Assembly: GCF_000518765.1 (NCBI RefSeq)
Contig: NZ_JAEF01000007.1
Coordinates: 54,295 to 118,294, forward strand
From: Ruminococcus flavefaciens ATCC 19208
Lineage (GTDB): Bacteria; Bacillota; Clostridia; Oscillospirales; Ruminococcaceae
Direction: 5' to 3'
DNA length: 64,000 nucleotides
A model generated the notes under the pieces. The model had not been told where the DNA came from. It saw only the letters and a list, made by a program, of their open reading frames with translations, and searched no databases. Numbering within the stretch: position 1 is the first letter of the stretch; every line of letters begins with the position of its first letter. Below, one piece after another: positions 33,589 to 42,711 of the stretch. The position numbers and the translations under genes are program-made.

Positions 33589-34584
33589 TTAAAAACTGAT
33601 CTCACCCAAGAGATATTTCTGTATATGAAGTGCATCATTTACAGTAAGTCCGTCACCGTCAACATCTGCATTCTTAACGCCTGCTGCGGTTATATGCTCG
33701 GCAGCTGTTCCCTCTGTGCCGTACTTATTTGGATTGGATAATGCCTGCATAATAAGCACTGCGTCCGACATATCTACATTGCCGTCACAATTTGCATCGC
33801 CATTGCCTTTAACCTTTGCAGCAGGAGCAGAGTCTCTGACAAGACGCATCATGCCGCCATTGCCAATGTAAAGCTCATCAGCTCTTTCGGGCAGATAAGT
33901 AGCTGTATATTTCTGGGAAGAACCGTTATAAAATCTGAGTACAGTTAAAAGTGTTCCGCCTATAGTTTCATCACCAAGATAAACTGTGCCTGTCTCTGTA
34001 ACACCGTTATTATATGTGAACTTATATGTGCCGTCTGCATTTATTTCCACATTGCCCTTATCGCTTGCAGAAACATCAACAGTACAGTTGACGTTTGCCT
34101 CCTGATACTTCCAGCTTCCAACGAAATCAGACATTTTTGCTTCGGCTGCTTCCTTGCGAACTATACGTGAAAACCAGTTGTTTCCGTAATAGATAGTGTC
34201 GGGATCATTGCTGTGATAATAGCCTCCGAATATTCTCTCCTGACCTTCATATAAGCTTATGCACTGGAAAGGTGTACCGCCGATAGTTTCAATGCTGAAT
34301 TCAACCTTTCCTGACGATGTTAATCCGTCATTGCCTGTAAAACTGAATGTTCCGTCTTTGTTTATAGTGAATGTTCCGTAATCTGTAGGACTAATATTTA
34401 CATTGAGGTTTGTATCAGATATCTGATATTTCCACTGACCTGCGAGATGTTCAATGTCTGTTGTCTCAGGTGAAGCTTCCGATACTATGGAAGTCTGTGC
34501 AGCGTCTGCTGCATAAGCAGGGATTGCAGGAACTGCTGAAAACATAATGCCAAGGGCAGCTATAAAAGTAACAAGATTTTTCAT
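33589..34584 (-). CDS. Secreted dockerin protein with two copies of an unknown beta domain
   Basis: The 331-residue protein has a signal peptide (about 1-25, ending AYA-A). Two homologous repeats follow (about 47-140 and 151-245): each begins G-x-WKYQ, continues with a DGT(F/Y)-(S/K)F-x-x-N(D/N)G strand, then E-TIGGT, and ends Y-x-GN-x-x-x-R(I/L)VR. They may be lipocalin-like or novel carbohydrate-binding modules. The C-terminal dockerin (about 258-331) contains GDANCDGNVDMSDAVLIMQ and DVDGDGLTVNDALHIQ. No catalytic residues are obvious. Ribosome site GGAGGAG. It is a cellulosomal component of unknown role. Confidence 0.82.
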   Translation of the reverse strand: MKNLVTFIAALGIMFSAVPAIPAYAADAAQTSIVSEASPETTDIEHLAGQWKYQISDTNLNVNISPTDYGTFTINKDGTFSFTGNDGLTSSGKVEFSIETIGGTPFQCISLYEGQERIFGGYYHSNDPDTIYYGNNWFSRIVRKEAAEAKMSDFVGSWKYQEANVNCTVDVSASDKGNVEINADGTYKFTYNNGVTETGTVYLGDETIGGTLLTVLRFYNGSSQKYTATYLPERADELYIGNGGMMRLVRDSAPAAKVKGNGDANCDGNVDMSDAVLIMQALSNPNKYGTEGTAAEHITAAGVKNADVDGDGLTVNDALHIQKYLLGEISF

Positions 34585-34750
34585 TTTTTATTCTCCTCCG
34601 AAATTTTTTTCATAAAGTTTATGAGATCGATCTTTCATAAACAATATTCGGAGCAAGAATAACAAGTGTTACACGTTTTCAAAAATTTTTCTGAAATATT
34701 TTTCAGAGGGCACAAAATGCAGTTTCAGATGTATATATATAAGTTCACAA

Positions 34751-34798
34751 ATATGCAAAAGCTCCGACCATATGATCGGAGCTTTTTAATGTTAGTCT
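34751..34798 (-). repeat. 48-bp exact repeat containing a terminator, copy 2
   Basis: Identical to 14125-14172. Here it is the working terminator of the 1274-residue dockerin protein; the repeat even includes its stop codon. Confidence 0.92.
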
Positions 34799-37700
34799 AA
34801 GGAACTGATTTTATTTAAGAGATAAAGCTGGATTTTAAGTGCATCGTTTACTGTCAGACCATTTTCATCTGTATCTGCAAATACGGAACCCTTCTTAGTA
34901 AGATGAGACGAAGCTGTACCATCTAAACCGTATTTATTCGGATTTGCAAGCGACTGCATGATAAGTACGATATCTGACATATCTACTTCACCGTCACCGT
35001 TTGCATCGCCATTTATTATAGGTGCGTTGTCATAATACCTTGTTCTTGTCATGCCATCAAGTGTTCCTACTGTCCTTGTTACCACATCATTTACAGCTTT
35101 ACCGACAAATATAAATGTCCACTCTTCCTCTTCGTCAGGAATATATGAGAATGAGACCTTTCCGTCAGAATCAGCTGTCTGCTGGTCAAAGAATGCTACA
35201 TTATCAATATCAAGAAGTTCAAATGAATCTGCAATTGCTGATGCAGCGTCCCTGACTGCAATAAATACACATTCAGTATCTGCTGCGACAACTGTTGTTA
35301 CCACTGTTGTCACAGTTGTGGTGGTGGTAGTCGTTGTAGTTGTGGTGGTAGTTGTTGTGCTTGTATTGTTAACAGTTGTAGTTACAGAAGGTGTTTCTGT
35401 GGGCTGGTCAAGAGATACGAATTTATAGCCGTTTGAATTGGCAAATGTATCAGCAGTTGAGCCTGTATGACCATAAACTATTATATCTTTATTATCAGGT
35501 ATAATATGCTCTGAAATATAACAATTAGAATTATTTATAGTGATACTTTTTAAATTTTTTGCAGCTCCAAAAGCACTTTCACCTAAATATGATACAGTTG
35601 CAGGAAGCTCTATATTTTCAATCAAACAAGAAAAGAATGCCAATCTGCCAATAGATTTCAGGGAAATTGGGAATTTTATTTCTTCTATAAGTGAACAATT
35701 TACAAATGTAGACGGATAAATTTTTGTAACTCCTACATTAAGAATTACTTTTTTTATTCCCGTTGGAAAAATCACCATCCTGCCAGAAGAATCAATAGGA
35801 ATATTTATTTTTTCATAGTCATAATAAACATTACCCCTGGTAACATATCTCACTATATCATAATCATTATTTATTATTACAGTTTTAAGATTTTCACAAC
35901 TTGCAAATGCATATTCACCCAATTCTTTTACCGTCCTTGGGATATTAACACTCTGTATTCCTGACGACTCAAATGCACGAACTCCGATATGCTTAAGGCC
36001 ATTATTAAAATTAATTTCTTTAAGATCAAAACAATTAAGAAATGCCCCTTCCTCAATCATCTCAAGATTTTTTGGACAAGTAAAGCTTGTTAAACCTGAA
36101 TAGGAGAATGCATCATAATCTATTCTGGTTACACTATCAGGAATATCTATATGTTTAAGAGCGGTACAATTGATAAAAGAATACTTTCCTATTTCCGTTA
36201 AATTCTTAGGGAGAATTACTTCTTTAAGTTCTTCTTGATCAGCGAATAGGAAATCAGGTAATTTGGTATTTCCTTCACATTTCATCGCACTAAGATCAAT
36301 GCTTTCCCAATTACCCCCAGAATAAGAAAATATAGCCAATTTTGTATCTTTTTCAATTTCTTTTAACTTCATATTTTGACTTAAAACAATCGCTTTTTTT
36401 GCACCATATTGACTAAGATCCGGGAGCTGTAAAACTCCGTCTCCCCAGAAATAGCACTCTCCTTCCTTATTTACGTAATAATATGTATAAGGTCCTGTAT
36501 ATTCTTCAGATTCCTCATCATCTATACCATATGGCAATCTGCCGGATGCAACACAGTCATCGTCCGGTTCGTCTAAATCTGAATCGGCTTCTATATCTTT
36601 ATCATCAGTCTTATGCTCCTTTGGTATAAAGACTGAAATAACAAATTCCTGTGGTGTATTATAATTAAAATAATACTCCCACTCTTCCTCAGGCTTCCAC
36701 TGACAGCCAATATAGCACTCGCCCTCATCACCATCTTTTGTTTTAGCTGTAACGCAGTAATTAGGATCATTTAATTTTTCGCCTTTAACAAATGTATGTA
36801 TTTCACCATTTGAATCAGTAGAGATATAATCATTTTTGTTCTCTTTAAGATTATACACCTTAACACCCTGAATAGGCTTATGCGTTTCATAATCCAATAC
36901 TTTTACTTTTATTTTATAACTTTTATTTTTACATGGACCAAGCCCCCAACCTAAATCCGTTGAATAATGGAATGTTCCATAATCAAAAGTTATTTCTTTT
37001 ATTTTGTTGTCACCAACAGATGCTTTTATCTTTTGTCCTGTAAAATCTTTGATATTAAAATAATTTTTTTCTGCTCCAAAAACCAGTTCCACATTAAAAT
37101 CTACACATGAAGAACAATCATCCCTTACACATGATGCATTATCAGATAATACACTTCCAATTTTCACTTTTAATTCTACATAAGGATTAAAAGATATTAA
37201 ATCAAATTTCAAAATCCTAATTGCAACAGAAGCTTCAACTCTTATTCCTATTTCTACAGATGCTTCAAATTTATTGTAACCAGGTTCTTTAGGTACACAT
37301 TTAAAACCCGTTCCCAAATAATAACTTAGTTCATAAGTGCGATTATACGATATAGAAATATTACCTTTTCCATAAAAATAAAATTCGGGGGTAATTCCAA
37401 ATCCAAAATATTTAGTTCCAATAACTGGAACATACAATTTATTCAATCCCTTAATTGGATAATTTATTTCTCCTTCTCCTTCAAGTGAGAATGCAACATT
37501 CGCCTCACATTCAACACCTAAATATCGCTCCAAAACACTCCAATATACTTCAAAGCTGTATTCTATTGTAATTCTGGCATAAAAGCCTCTATCTTTACTA
37601 TTGTCAGGTTTAAACTCAATTTCGTACTGACGTGTTTTTGTAACATCTTCATCAAGACATTCCGGCGAATCAAGATATACTGGTCCAAAAGCATCAGGAG

Positions 37701-38616
37701 CTTTTTTAGGCTCTGCCTGATCAGCTGATTCAGGTTCAGCCTCTTGCTCTATTTCTTCGACCTCAGTAGTATCAATTTTGATAAATTTGAATATCTCACT
37801 TACATCAGCATCGGCAACAGGTGTAATAATAATATTGTCTCCGCTGACTTCTGATTTTTCTACAACAAATGAAACGATATCATTTTCAGCATATACAACA
37901 GCCTTATCGCCTTTTTGGAGTGCACTGATCTCATCGCACTTTGTAAAGGTAAATCGTCCGTCTTCGCCCTGCTCAACAGCAGCATCAGGCGTTTTTATCT
38001 CCTTAACTTCATCCTGCAATACGAAAAAGTTGTTGGTTTCATCTTCATCAAGATTTACTACATTATCTTCCTCAAAATCTTCAGTAGTTGAACTGAGAAT
38101 ATTCTGCATAGCCTGGGTCTCTTTATTATAATATGCAGGCTTGGAAAGGGGTTCCTGAATCATTTTTCCTACCAAAAATGCCTTAACGAGATAATGCTCG
38201 GGAAGTACGTCAAGTATAGTCAGCTCCGCATAGCCGTCTCCATTAGCGGTTAATTCTGAAGTAACTGATGTATAAAGCTCTGTTCCTTCGTCATTGTAGA
38301 TTCCTACAAACACAGTACAGTCTTCCTTTGCATGGTAATTGACCACTACTGATGACATATCCCGGTCATGCTCTACCTTGTAGATTATGAAATCGGGATT
38401 CTCTGCTTCAGTTGGTTCATCACCGGCTGCGTTAGGGGCATTGTAATTCAACGAACCGAACAGACCGTTTCCTGCCGCAGGCTGTTGTTCAGCTGCAACT
38501 GTTCTTTCATCTGTTTCATACCCCATTTCCGCAGATGAAGCTAAACTTGTGAGCGCGGATACCGTCATTACCGCTGACAGCATAAACGATACCGCTTTTT
38601 TGAATTGGATTTTCAT
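34792..38616 (-). CDS. Large secreted protein with leucine-rich repeats and dockerin
   Basis: The 1274-residue protein has a signal peptide (about 1-29). An acidic N-terminal part follows (to about 330), then a beta-rich part with Cys pairs, then a CnaB/carboxypeptidase-regulatory-like segment near 575-650 (KIKVKVLDYETHKPIQGVKV). BspA-type leucine-rich repeats (LRR_5) run about 745-1095 (SYSGLTSFTCPKNLEMIEEG, LPATVSYLGESAFGAAKNL). A Thr/Val linker (about 1107-1130) and a dockerin (about 1195-1274, GDANGDGEVDMSDIVLIMQ) end it. LRR_5 proteins usually bind host or microbial surfaces, so it may tether the cellulosome or bind substrate. The middle part is visibly more A+T rich than its neighbours. 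Confidence 0.85.
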   Translation of the reverse strand: MKIQFKKAVSFMLSAVMTVSALTSLASSAEMGYETDERTVAAEQQPAAGNGLFGSLNYNAPNAAGDEPTEAENPDFIIYKVEHDRDMSSVVVNYHAKEDCTVFVGIYNDEGTELYTSVTSELTANGDGYAELTILDVLPEHYLVKAFLVGKMIQEPLSKPAYYNKETQAMQNILSSTTEDFEEDNVVNLDEDETNNFFVLQDEVKEIKTPDAAVEQGEDGRFTFTKCDEISALQKGDKAVVYAENDIVSFVVEKSEVSGDNIIITPVADADVSEIFKFIKIDTTEVEEIEQEAEPESADQAEPKKAPDAFGPVYLDSPECLDEDVTKTRQYEIEFKPDNSKDRGFYARITIEYSFEVYWSVLERYLGVECEANVAFSLEGEGEINYPIKGLNKLYVPVIGTKYFGFGITPEFYFYGKGNISISYNRTYELSYYLGTGFKCVPKEPGYNKFEASVEIGIRVEASVAIRILKFDLISFNPYVELKVKIGSVLSDNASCVRDDCSSCVDFNVELVFGAEKNYFNIKDFTGQKIKASVGDNKIKEITFDYGTFHYSTDLGWGLGPCKNKSYKIKVKVLDYETHKPIQGVKVYNLKENKNDYISTDSNGEIHTFVKGEKLNDPNYCVTAKTKDGDEGECYIGCQWKPEEEWEYYFNYNTPQEFVISVFIPKEHKTDDKDIEADSDLDEPDDDCVASGRLPYGIDDEESEEYTGPYTYYYVNKEGECYFWGDGVLQLPDLSQYGAKKAIVLSQNMKLKEIEKDTKLAIFSYSGGNWESIDLSAMKCEGNTKLPDFLFADQEELKEVILPKNLTEIGKYSFINCTALKHIDIPDSVTRIDYDAFSYSGLTSFTCPKNLEMIEEGAFLNCFDLKEINFNNGLKHIGVRAFESSGIQSVNIPRTVKELGEYAFASCENLKTVIINNDYDIVRYVTRGNVYYDYEKINIPIDSSGRMVIFPTGIKKVILNVGVTKIYPSTFVNCSLIEEIKFPISLKSIGRLAFFSCLIENIELPATVSYLGESAFGAAKNLKSITINNSNCYISEHIIPDNKDIIVYGHTGSTADTFANSNGYKFVSLDQPTETPSVTTTVNNTSTTTTTTTTTTTTTTTVTTVVTTVVAADTECVFIAVRDAASAIADSFELLDIDNVAFFDQQTADSDGKVSFSYIPDEEEEWTFIFVGKAVNDVVTRTVGTLDGMTRTRYYDNAPIINGDANGDGEVDMSDIVLIMQSLANPNKYGLDGTASSHLTKKGSVFADTDENGLTVNDALKIQLYLLNKISSLD

Positions 38617-38896
38617 GGTTATCCTCCTATAAAATATTATTATATTGCAACAATCAATATTGCAACTTTATATATTATAAAGAGAAGGCTATCTTTTGTC
38701 AACTATTCTGTCACTTATTTTACATATTATTAATAATCTAATAATATTATTTACAAAAAATCAATAGTGCTTCTGATAAAACATCAGAAACACTATTTTT
38801 CAGATTTTTAATTTCATTTTAACGATACGATGTACCATTTAGATATGCAATATCTCCAAGAATACCACTGCGGTTATTGCGCGATGGATCATATAG

Positions 38897-38995
38897 TCAG
38901 ACAGCTTTCAAGCTTTGCAAAAATATCTGCCTTTTTGTAGTCTTTCCCGAGCCGAAATAGCCTGTGATAAGTATAACGAAATCTTTTTTATTCAT
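38897..38995 (-). pseudogene. Truncated CobW-like P-loop GTPase gene
   Basis: The ATG at 38993-38995 overlaps the stop of the metal-binding lipoprotein gene (ATGA), an operon arrangement. The 32-residue product begins MNKKDFVILITGYFGSGKTT, the N-terminal Walker A strand of CobW/ZagA zinc metallochaperones, then stops at 38897. Only the first strand and P-loop remain. In the same frame after the stop comes unrelated-looking sequence. It is probably a deletion remnant of a zinc chaperone gene. Confidence 0.65.
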
Positions 38996-40017
38996 TTCAG
39001 AGCACTTTCAAGAACGTCATAATTCTTCTGCATAAGTGAGATATAACTTACACCGCTTTTTATATCATCCTTTGAGACAGACTGGAGCGAATTGAGTTCA
39101 GCAATCTTTACGTCCTTTTGACCAGAATTAGTTATAATTGAATCAGCTATATCCTTATTTGAGTTTTCAAGAGTAAATACAGTTTTGCAGTCAAGCTCCT
39201 TTATCTTGTCGGAAAGGAACTTTATTGTCTCAAAGCTTGCTTCCGATTCAGCAGAACAGCCGATAAAAGCAGCAAAATAATCAAAGCCGTAATCGTCAAC
39301 AAAGTAACGGAACGGGAAACGGTCTCCGAATATAAGTGTATTTTCTTTAGCTGAGTCAGCAAGTGCCTGAAATTTATTGTCAAGCTCATTGAGCTTTGAA
39401 ATATAGCTGTCAAGGTTTGATTTATAATCAGAAGCGTTGGCAGTATCCATTGCTTCAACATTATTCTCGATCTCTGCACAGAGAAGCTTTGCATTCTTCA
39501 CAGAAAGCCAAACATGCTCATCGTATTCAGGTCCTTCTTCCTCCTCTTCTTCATCGGCTTCCTCTTCTTCTCCCTGCATTCCTTCTTTAAGTTCCTCAAC
39601 CTTTGCAGAATCACCGAGAATATCCATGAGGTTTATAACCTTCATATCTTTGTTTGTCGCCTGAGCAACAGCATCTTCTACCCATTTATCAGACTCTCCG
39701 CCAACGTATACGAACAGATCACAGTTCGATATCTTGATGATATCGTCAGTAGTAGGCTGATAATTGTGAAGATCAATACCGCTGTCAAGAAGATATGACA
39801 TTTCAATATTGTCCGAATGATCGCCTATTATCTCCTTTACCCAGTCATACTCAGGGAAAATAGTACAAACTATACTGTAAGACTTAGAAGCTTTCGGCGA
39901 AGAAGTCTTTACCTTAACAGCATTATCTGTAGAATTATTATCAGAGCTGCATCCTGTAAGGCATGAAGCAGCCATAGCAATGCCGAACATTGCCGCTGTT
40001 ATTTTTTTATTAAACAT
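38992..40017 (-). CDS. Zinc/manganese ABC transporter substrate-binding lipoprotein (ZnuA/AdcA-like)
   Basis: The 341-residue lipoprotein has lipobox CLTGC. The cluster A-I binding fold shows metal-ligand candidates His in GIDLHNYQPT and His in YDEHVWLS. The usual third His segment reads FGDRFPFRYFVDDYG, with Asp or Arg in place of His. The flexible loop that is His-rich in ZnuA is instead an acidic run (EEEEADEEEEEE). Upstream Fur/Zur-type boxes support metal control. No permease or ATPase genes adjoin, so it relies on components elsewhere. Ribosome site GGAGG. Confidence 0.88.
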   Translation of the reverse strand: MFNKKITAAMFGIAMAASCLTGCSSDNNSTDNAVKVKTSSPKASKSYSIVCTIFPEYDWVKEIIGDHSDNIEMSYLLDSGIDLHNYQPTTDDIIKISNCDLFVYVGGESDKWVEDAVAQATNKDMKVINLMDILGDSAKVEELKEGMQGEEEEADEEEEEEGPEYDEHVWLSVKNAKLLCAEIENNVEAMDTANASDYKSNLDSYISKLNELDNKFQALADSAKENTLIFGDRFPFRYFVDDYGFDYFAAFIGCSAESEASFETIKFLSDKIKELDCKTVFTLENSNKDIADSIITNSGQKDVKIAELNSLQSVSKDDIKSGVSYISLMQKNYDVLESALK

Positions 40018-40078
40018 AAATTGAACCTCCGAATCAGAATAATGATTGCTTTCTAATATATGGATACATCAGCAATCT

Positions 40079-40381
40079 CTAATCCAGAAGCTCCACCTTC
40101 AGAGAAATAAGTGTAGTATTATTTGACACAGAAAATACAGCGCAAATTATATACGCTATAAATCCTATGACTAAAGCTGTTGAACAAGTGCTTTCAGCAC
40201 CCGTACAGCCAAAATTCTGTATATTACTGTGACACGAAGCAATCTCTGTACATACAGGACAACTATCCCCTTCACATTGATGATCAATGTTCTGAGCTAT
40301 AAAAAAAGCGGAGCTTATAAGTACAAGCATCAATATAAACGGCATTATAAAAACAATGCCCTTGTTTATGTTCTTTTTCAA
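40079..40381 (-). CDS. Small membrane protein with Cys-rich outside loop, TTG start
   Basis: The 100-residue protein has helix 1 (about 8-30), a loop with six Cys and two His (CEGDSCPVCTEIASCHS then GCTGAESTC), and helix 2 (about 68-88). The loop could bind zinc or form disulfides. The start is TTG (40379-40381) with AAAGGAG seven bases before it. It is the first gene of the metal-regulated operon with the ZnuA-like lipoprotein, so a metal-linked role is likely. Family not recognised. Confidence 0.72.
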   Translation of the reverse strand: MKKNINKGIVFIMPFILMLVLISSAFFIAQNIDHQCEGDSCPVCTEIASCHSNIQNFGCTGAESTCSTALVIGFIAYIICAVFSVSNNTTLISLKVELLD

Positions 40382-40447
40382 AGGACTATCTCCTTTTAAT
40401 CAGTATTTATATATGCAATACCATTAAAGTATTTTGTCTCAAGCATC

Positions 40448-40464
40448 AAAATGATAATCATTTT
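40448..40464 (-). promoter_or_regulatory. Fur/Zur-type operator
   Basis: The perfect palindrome AAAATGATAATCATTTT resembles the Fur-family box (GATAATGATAATCATTATC). It sits just downstream of the -10 box, where it would block transcription. Confidence 0.75.
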
Positions 40465-40480
40465 CATATTTGCCTTATAT

Positions 40481-40508
40481 ATTATATCACAAGCATTTGA
40501 AATGTCAA
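40481..40508 (-). promoter_or_regulatory. Promoter of the metal-binding operon
   Basis: On the minus strand TTGACA (40503-40508), a 16-base spacer, TATAAT (40481-40486). Confidence 0.75.
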
Positions 40509-40541
40509 TATCTTCAAAAGAAATTTCACTGCCATTTCATA

Positions 40542-40566
40542 TTTGAGAATGGTTATCATATTCAAA
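40542..40566 (-). promoter_or_regulatory. Second, weaker Fur/Zur-like site
   Basis: The inverted repeat TTTGA...TCAAA encloses GAATGGTTATCATATTC, upstream of the -35 box of the same promoter. Confidence 0.5.
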
Positions 40567-40615
40567 AAAACATCTTATCAGTAACTGTCGTAAAAGCTAA
40601 AGTACTAATATAAAA

Positions 40616-40646
40616 ACAGGAGTATGTCCATTGAACATACTCCTGT
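40616..40646 (-). terminator. Terminator of the CBM-dockerin-CE1 gene
   Basis: ACAGGAGTATGT / ACATACTCCTGT, a perfect 12-bp stem with flanking A- and T-runs. Confidence 0.9.
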
Positions 40647-40651
40647 TTTCT

Positions 40652-42310
40652 TTATACTGCCTTAAATATAAATCTTATGAAGTTATACATAAGCGGAATT
40701 ACAGTGCTGCTGTCATGGCCGCCGCCGGGTACGGAAATGTAAATATTCTCTGTACCGTGCTGAGTAAACAGATCGCTGTACTGCTTCGGAAAATCATTGA
40801 CCATATTGTCACTGGTTCCGCCTGCTATCATGAGCAGATAAGGCGAATACGGCGGATCAATACGTATCTCGTCCTTGCTCATAACACCGGGGTGAGTCAT
40901 GAACTGATCCTTTGTCGGGAAGATACCGGGAGCAGGTGCGCCTCCGCCGATATATCCTATCTTGTCACAGCACTTCATTCCTATGTAGAGAGATTCTCTT
41001 CCACCCATAGAAAATCCTGCTATGGCAGTGTTTTCGCGTCCTGTTTTTACAGGATAGTGTGATTCGATATAAGGCATAAGACTGTCGGGAAGATCCTCAA
41101 CGAAATTATCGTATCCGGGAACATCTGCCTGTCCGTTACCTGTCTGCTTTTCATGCTGAGGGTCTGTATACTGGTTTGTGAATACAATTATCATCGGCTC
41201 TGCTTCGCCGCTCTTGATAAGATTTGTAGCTATCTCACGCACACCCATGCCGTTCATCATTGAGGATTCATCGCCGCCGTAGCCGTGATTTACATAGAAT
41301 ACAGGATATTTCTTGCTCTTGTCATATCCCGGCGGCAGCCATACGTTTGCTCCCTTATTGCGATTTGCCTTTTTGGAGAAATATGTGATATGCTCTACTG
41401 TACCCTCGGCATTTTTCAATACGGAAGAAGGCACATTTACAGTTATCTTGTCGCGGATACTTGCCATATAGTCCACTGCGACCGTAGTTGTAGTCACAGG
41501 AGGAGCGGTTGTAGTAGTTGTGGTCGTAACTATTTTCGGGAACTCCTTTGTCTGTCCGAGAACGAACTTTGAAAGAAGGACAAGATCATTTACTGCAAAG
41601 CTGCCGTCACCGTCAACATCTGCGATTCCCATGCTTATACCTGCGGTCGAGCCTGACATATAGCTTATCAGAGCCTTTCTTGCTTCAATAAGGTCAAAAA
41701 CTGTAATATCACCGTCCGAGTCGAAATCTCCGCGTATAACGTCAACAGGCTTCACATCTGTCTGTACTCCTGCCTTTGCAACGATGACCTCGTCTATACT
41801 GAAATCGCCTGTACCGCTCTCTGTCTCAACATAAAGAATATATCCCGAGCCTTCGGGAAGATTATAAGCCTGATTTGAAAGCTTTACATAATCGCCTGAG
41901 GACTCCCCGTCAGCAATATGGTCATAAATCGTTTTGCCGGAAGCATCTGTATACTGAAGCGAAAGCATCATATTGCCCGAACCTGAAACTGCAACGCTGA
42001 AGCTGTATTCCTCGCCTGCCTTGAACGAGTCTGCATCGAGAGCTTTCTGTGTACCATGCCATGAACTGCCTCTGTCGGTGACTGTTAGAGCCTTGCTGCC
42101 TGCAAAAGCTGTACCGCCTGTGGAAACAGAAGCGCCTCCTCTTCCTTCCCAGTCGTCTGTACCGTTCTCAAACGTGTCATGGTAATAAAAGCCGTTTGCA
42201 TCAGGTGTAAGAGCCAATGTAGCCGCAGGCATTGTCAAAGCAGCAGAAAGCGAAACTGTTCCTGCCATAATACCTGCAATCACAGCCTTGAATGATCTTA
42301 ACCTACTCAT
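40652..42310 (-). CDS. Cellulosomal esterase: CBM - dockerin - CE1 (feruloyl/acetylxylan esterase)
   Basis: The 552-residue protein has a signal peptide (about 1-33). Next is a CBM22/CBM4-like jelly-roll module (about 40-180, DTFENGTDDWEGRGGASVS at its start), an internal dockerin (about 190-257, GDFDSDGDITVFDLIEARK and DVDGDGSFAVNDL) and a Thr linker. The C-terminal CE1 esterase (about 280-552) has the nucleophile Ser in GFSMGG (about 435), oxyanion region VNHGYGG and His in GGGHDSS. It removes ferulate or acetate from xylan. CBM and esterase modules are homologous to those in the 48.7 kb gene but in reversed order. Confidence 0.9.
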   Translation of the reverse strand: MSRLRSFKAVIAGIMAGTVSLSAALTMPAATLALTPDANGFYYHDTFENGTDDWEGRGGASVSTGGTAFAGSKALTVTDRGSSWHGTQKALDADSFKAGEEYSFSVAVSGSGNMMLSLQYTDASGKTIYDHIADGESSGDYVKLSNQAYNLPEGSGYILYVETESGTGDFSIDEVIVAKAGVQTDVKPVDVIRGDFDSDGDITVFDLIEARKALISYMSGSTAGISMGIADVDGDGSFAVNDLVLLSKFVLGQTKEFPKIVTTTTTTTAPPVTTTTVAVDYMASIRDKITVNVPSSVLKNAEGTVEHITYFSKKANRNKGANVWLPPGYDKSKKYPVFYVNHGYGGDESSMMNGMGVREIATNLIKSGEAEPMIIVFTNQYTDPQHEKQTGNGQADVPGYDNFVEDLPDSLMPYIESHYPVKTGRENTAIAGFSMGGRESLYIGMKCCDKIGYIGGGAPAPGIFPTKDQFMTHPGVMSKDEIRIDPPYSPYLLMIAGGTSDNMVNDFPKQYSDLFTQHGTENIYISVPGGGHDSSTVIPLMYNFIRFIFKAV

Positions 42311-42523
42311 TGTCTATTCCTCCTTTGATGTAACATATTGTGTTGAGAATCGAAAAATATACATTAATCCACTATATATAATATAACATTTCAAACCGTT
42401 TTTAAACCCATTTTTTTCAGCTTTGGTGGATAAAAAACGGATTTTTCACATATTTATTTTGTTATCGATAACTGCTGACATGAGAATTCTGTATATCTGA
42501 TCTCTATGAATTATTATGCAAAT

Positions 42524-42549
42524 AAAAAGGCGGCATAAGCCGCCTTTTT
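42524..42549. terminator. Terminator hairpin
   Basis: AAAAAGGCGG / CCGCCTTTTT stem with a six-base loop and T-runs on both strands. It probably ends the minus gene at 42712 after a 160-base 3' leader-like stretch, and shields the esterase gene. Confidence 0.85.
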
Positions 42550-42558
42550 TATTTAAGA

Positions 42559-42640
42559 GTAAGTTGTATTTTTCAGTGGGTAAAATGCTTTTTTCATAGG
42601 GTAAGTTGCATTGACAGCAGTTTTTTATTTATGATATCAT
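42559..42640 (+). promoter_or_regulatory. Three 21-bp-spaced direct repeats plus promoter (predicted LytTR site)
   Basis: GTAA-type repeats start at 42559, 42580 and 42601, exactly 21 bp apart; the last reads GTAAGTTGCATTGACA and includes the -35 TTGACA (42611-42616). After 18 bases comes TATCAT (42635-42640). The same architecture occurs at 46031-46091. The promoter points into the 3' end of the convergent secreted-protein gene, with no plus-strand gene behind it. Confidence 0.72.
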
Positions 42641-42711
42641 ATATTTATACAGCAAATTCGGTTTATGCATATGACGCTTCAAAGCTGATGTTATACTCTT
42701 TTCACCTTATA

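Noticed and set aside
35051..35428. Plus-strand frame with poly-valine tail
   Set aside because: Antisense shadow of the Thr linker in the leucine-rich-repeat dockerin gene.
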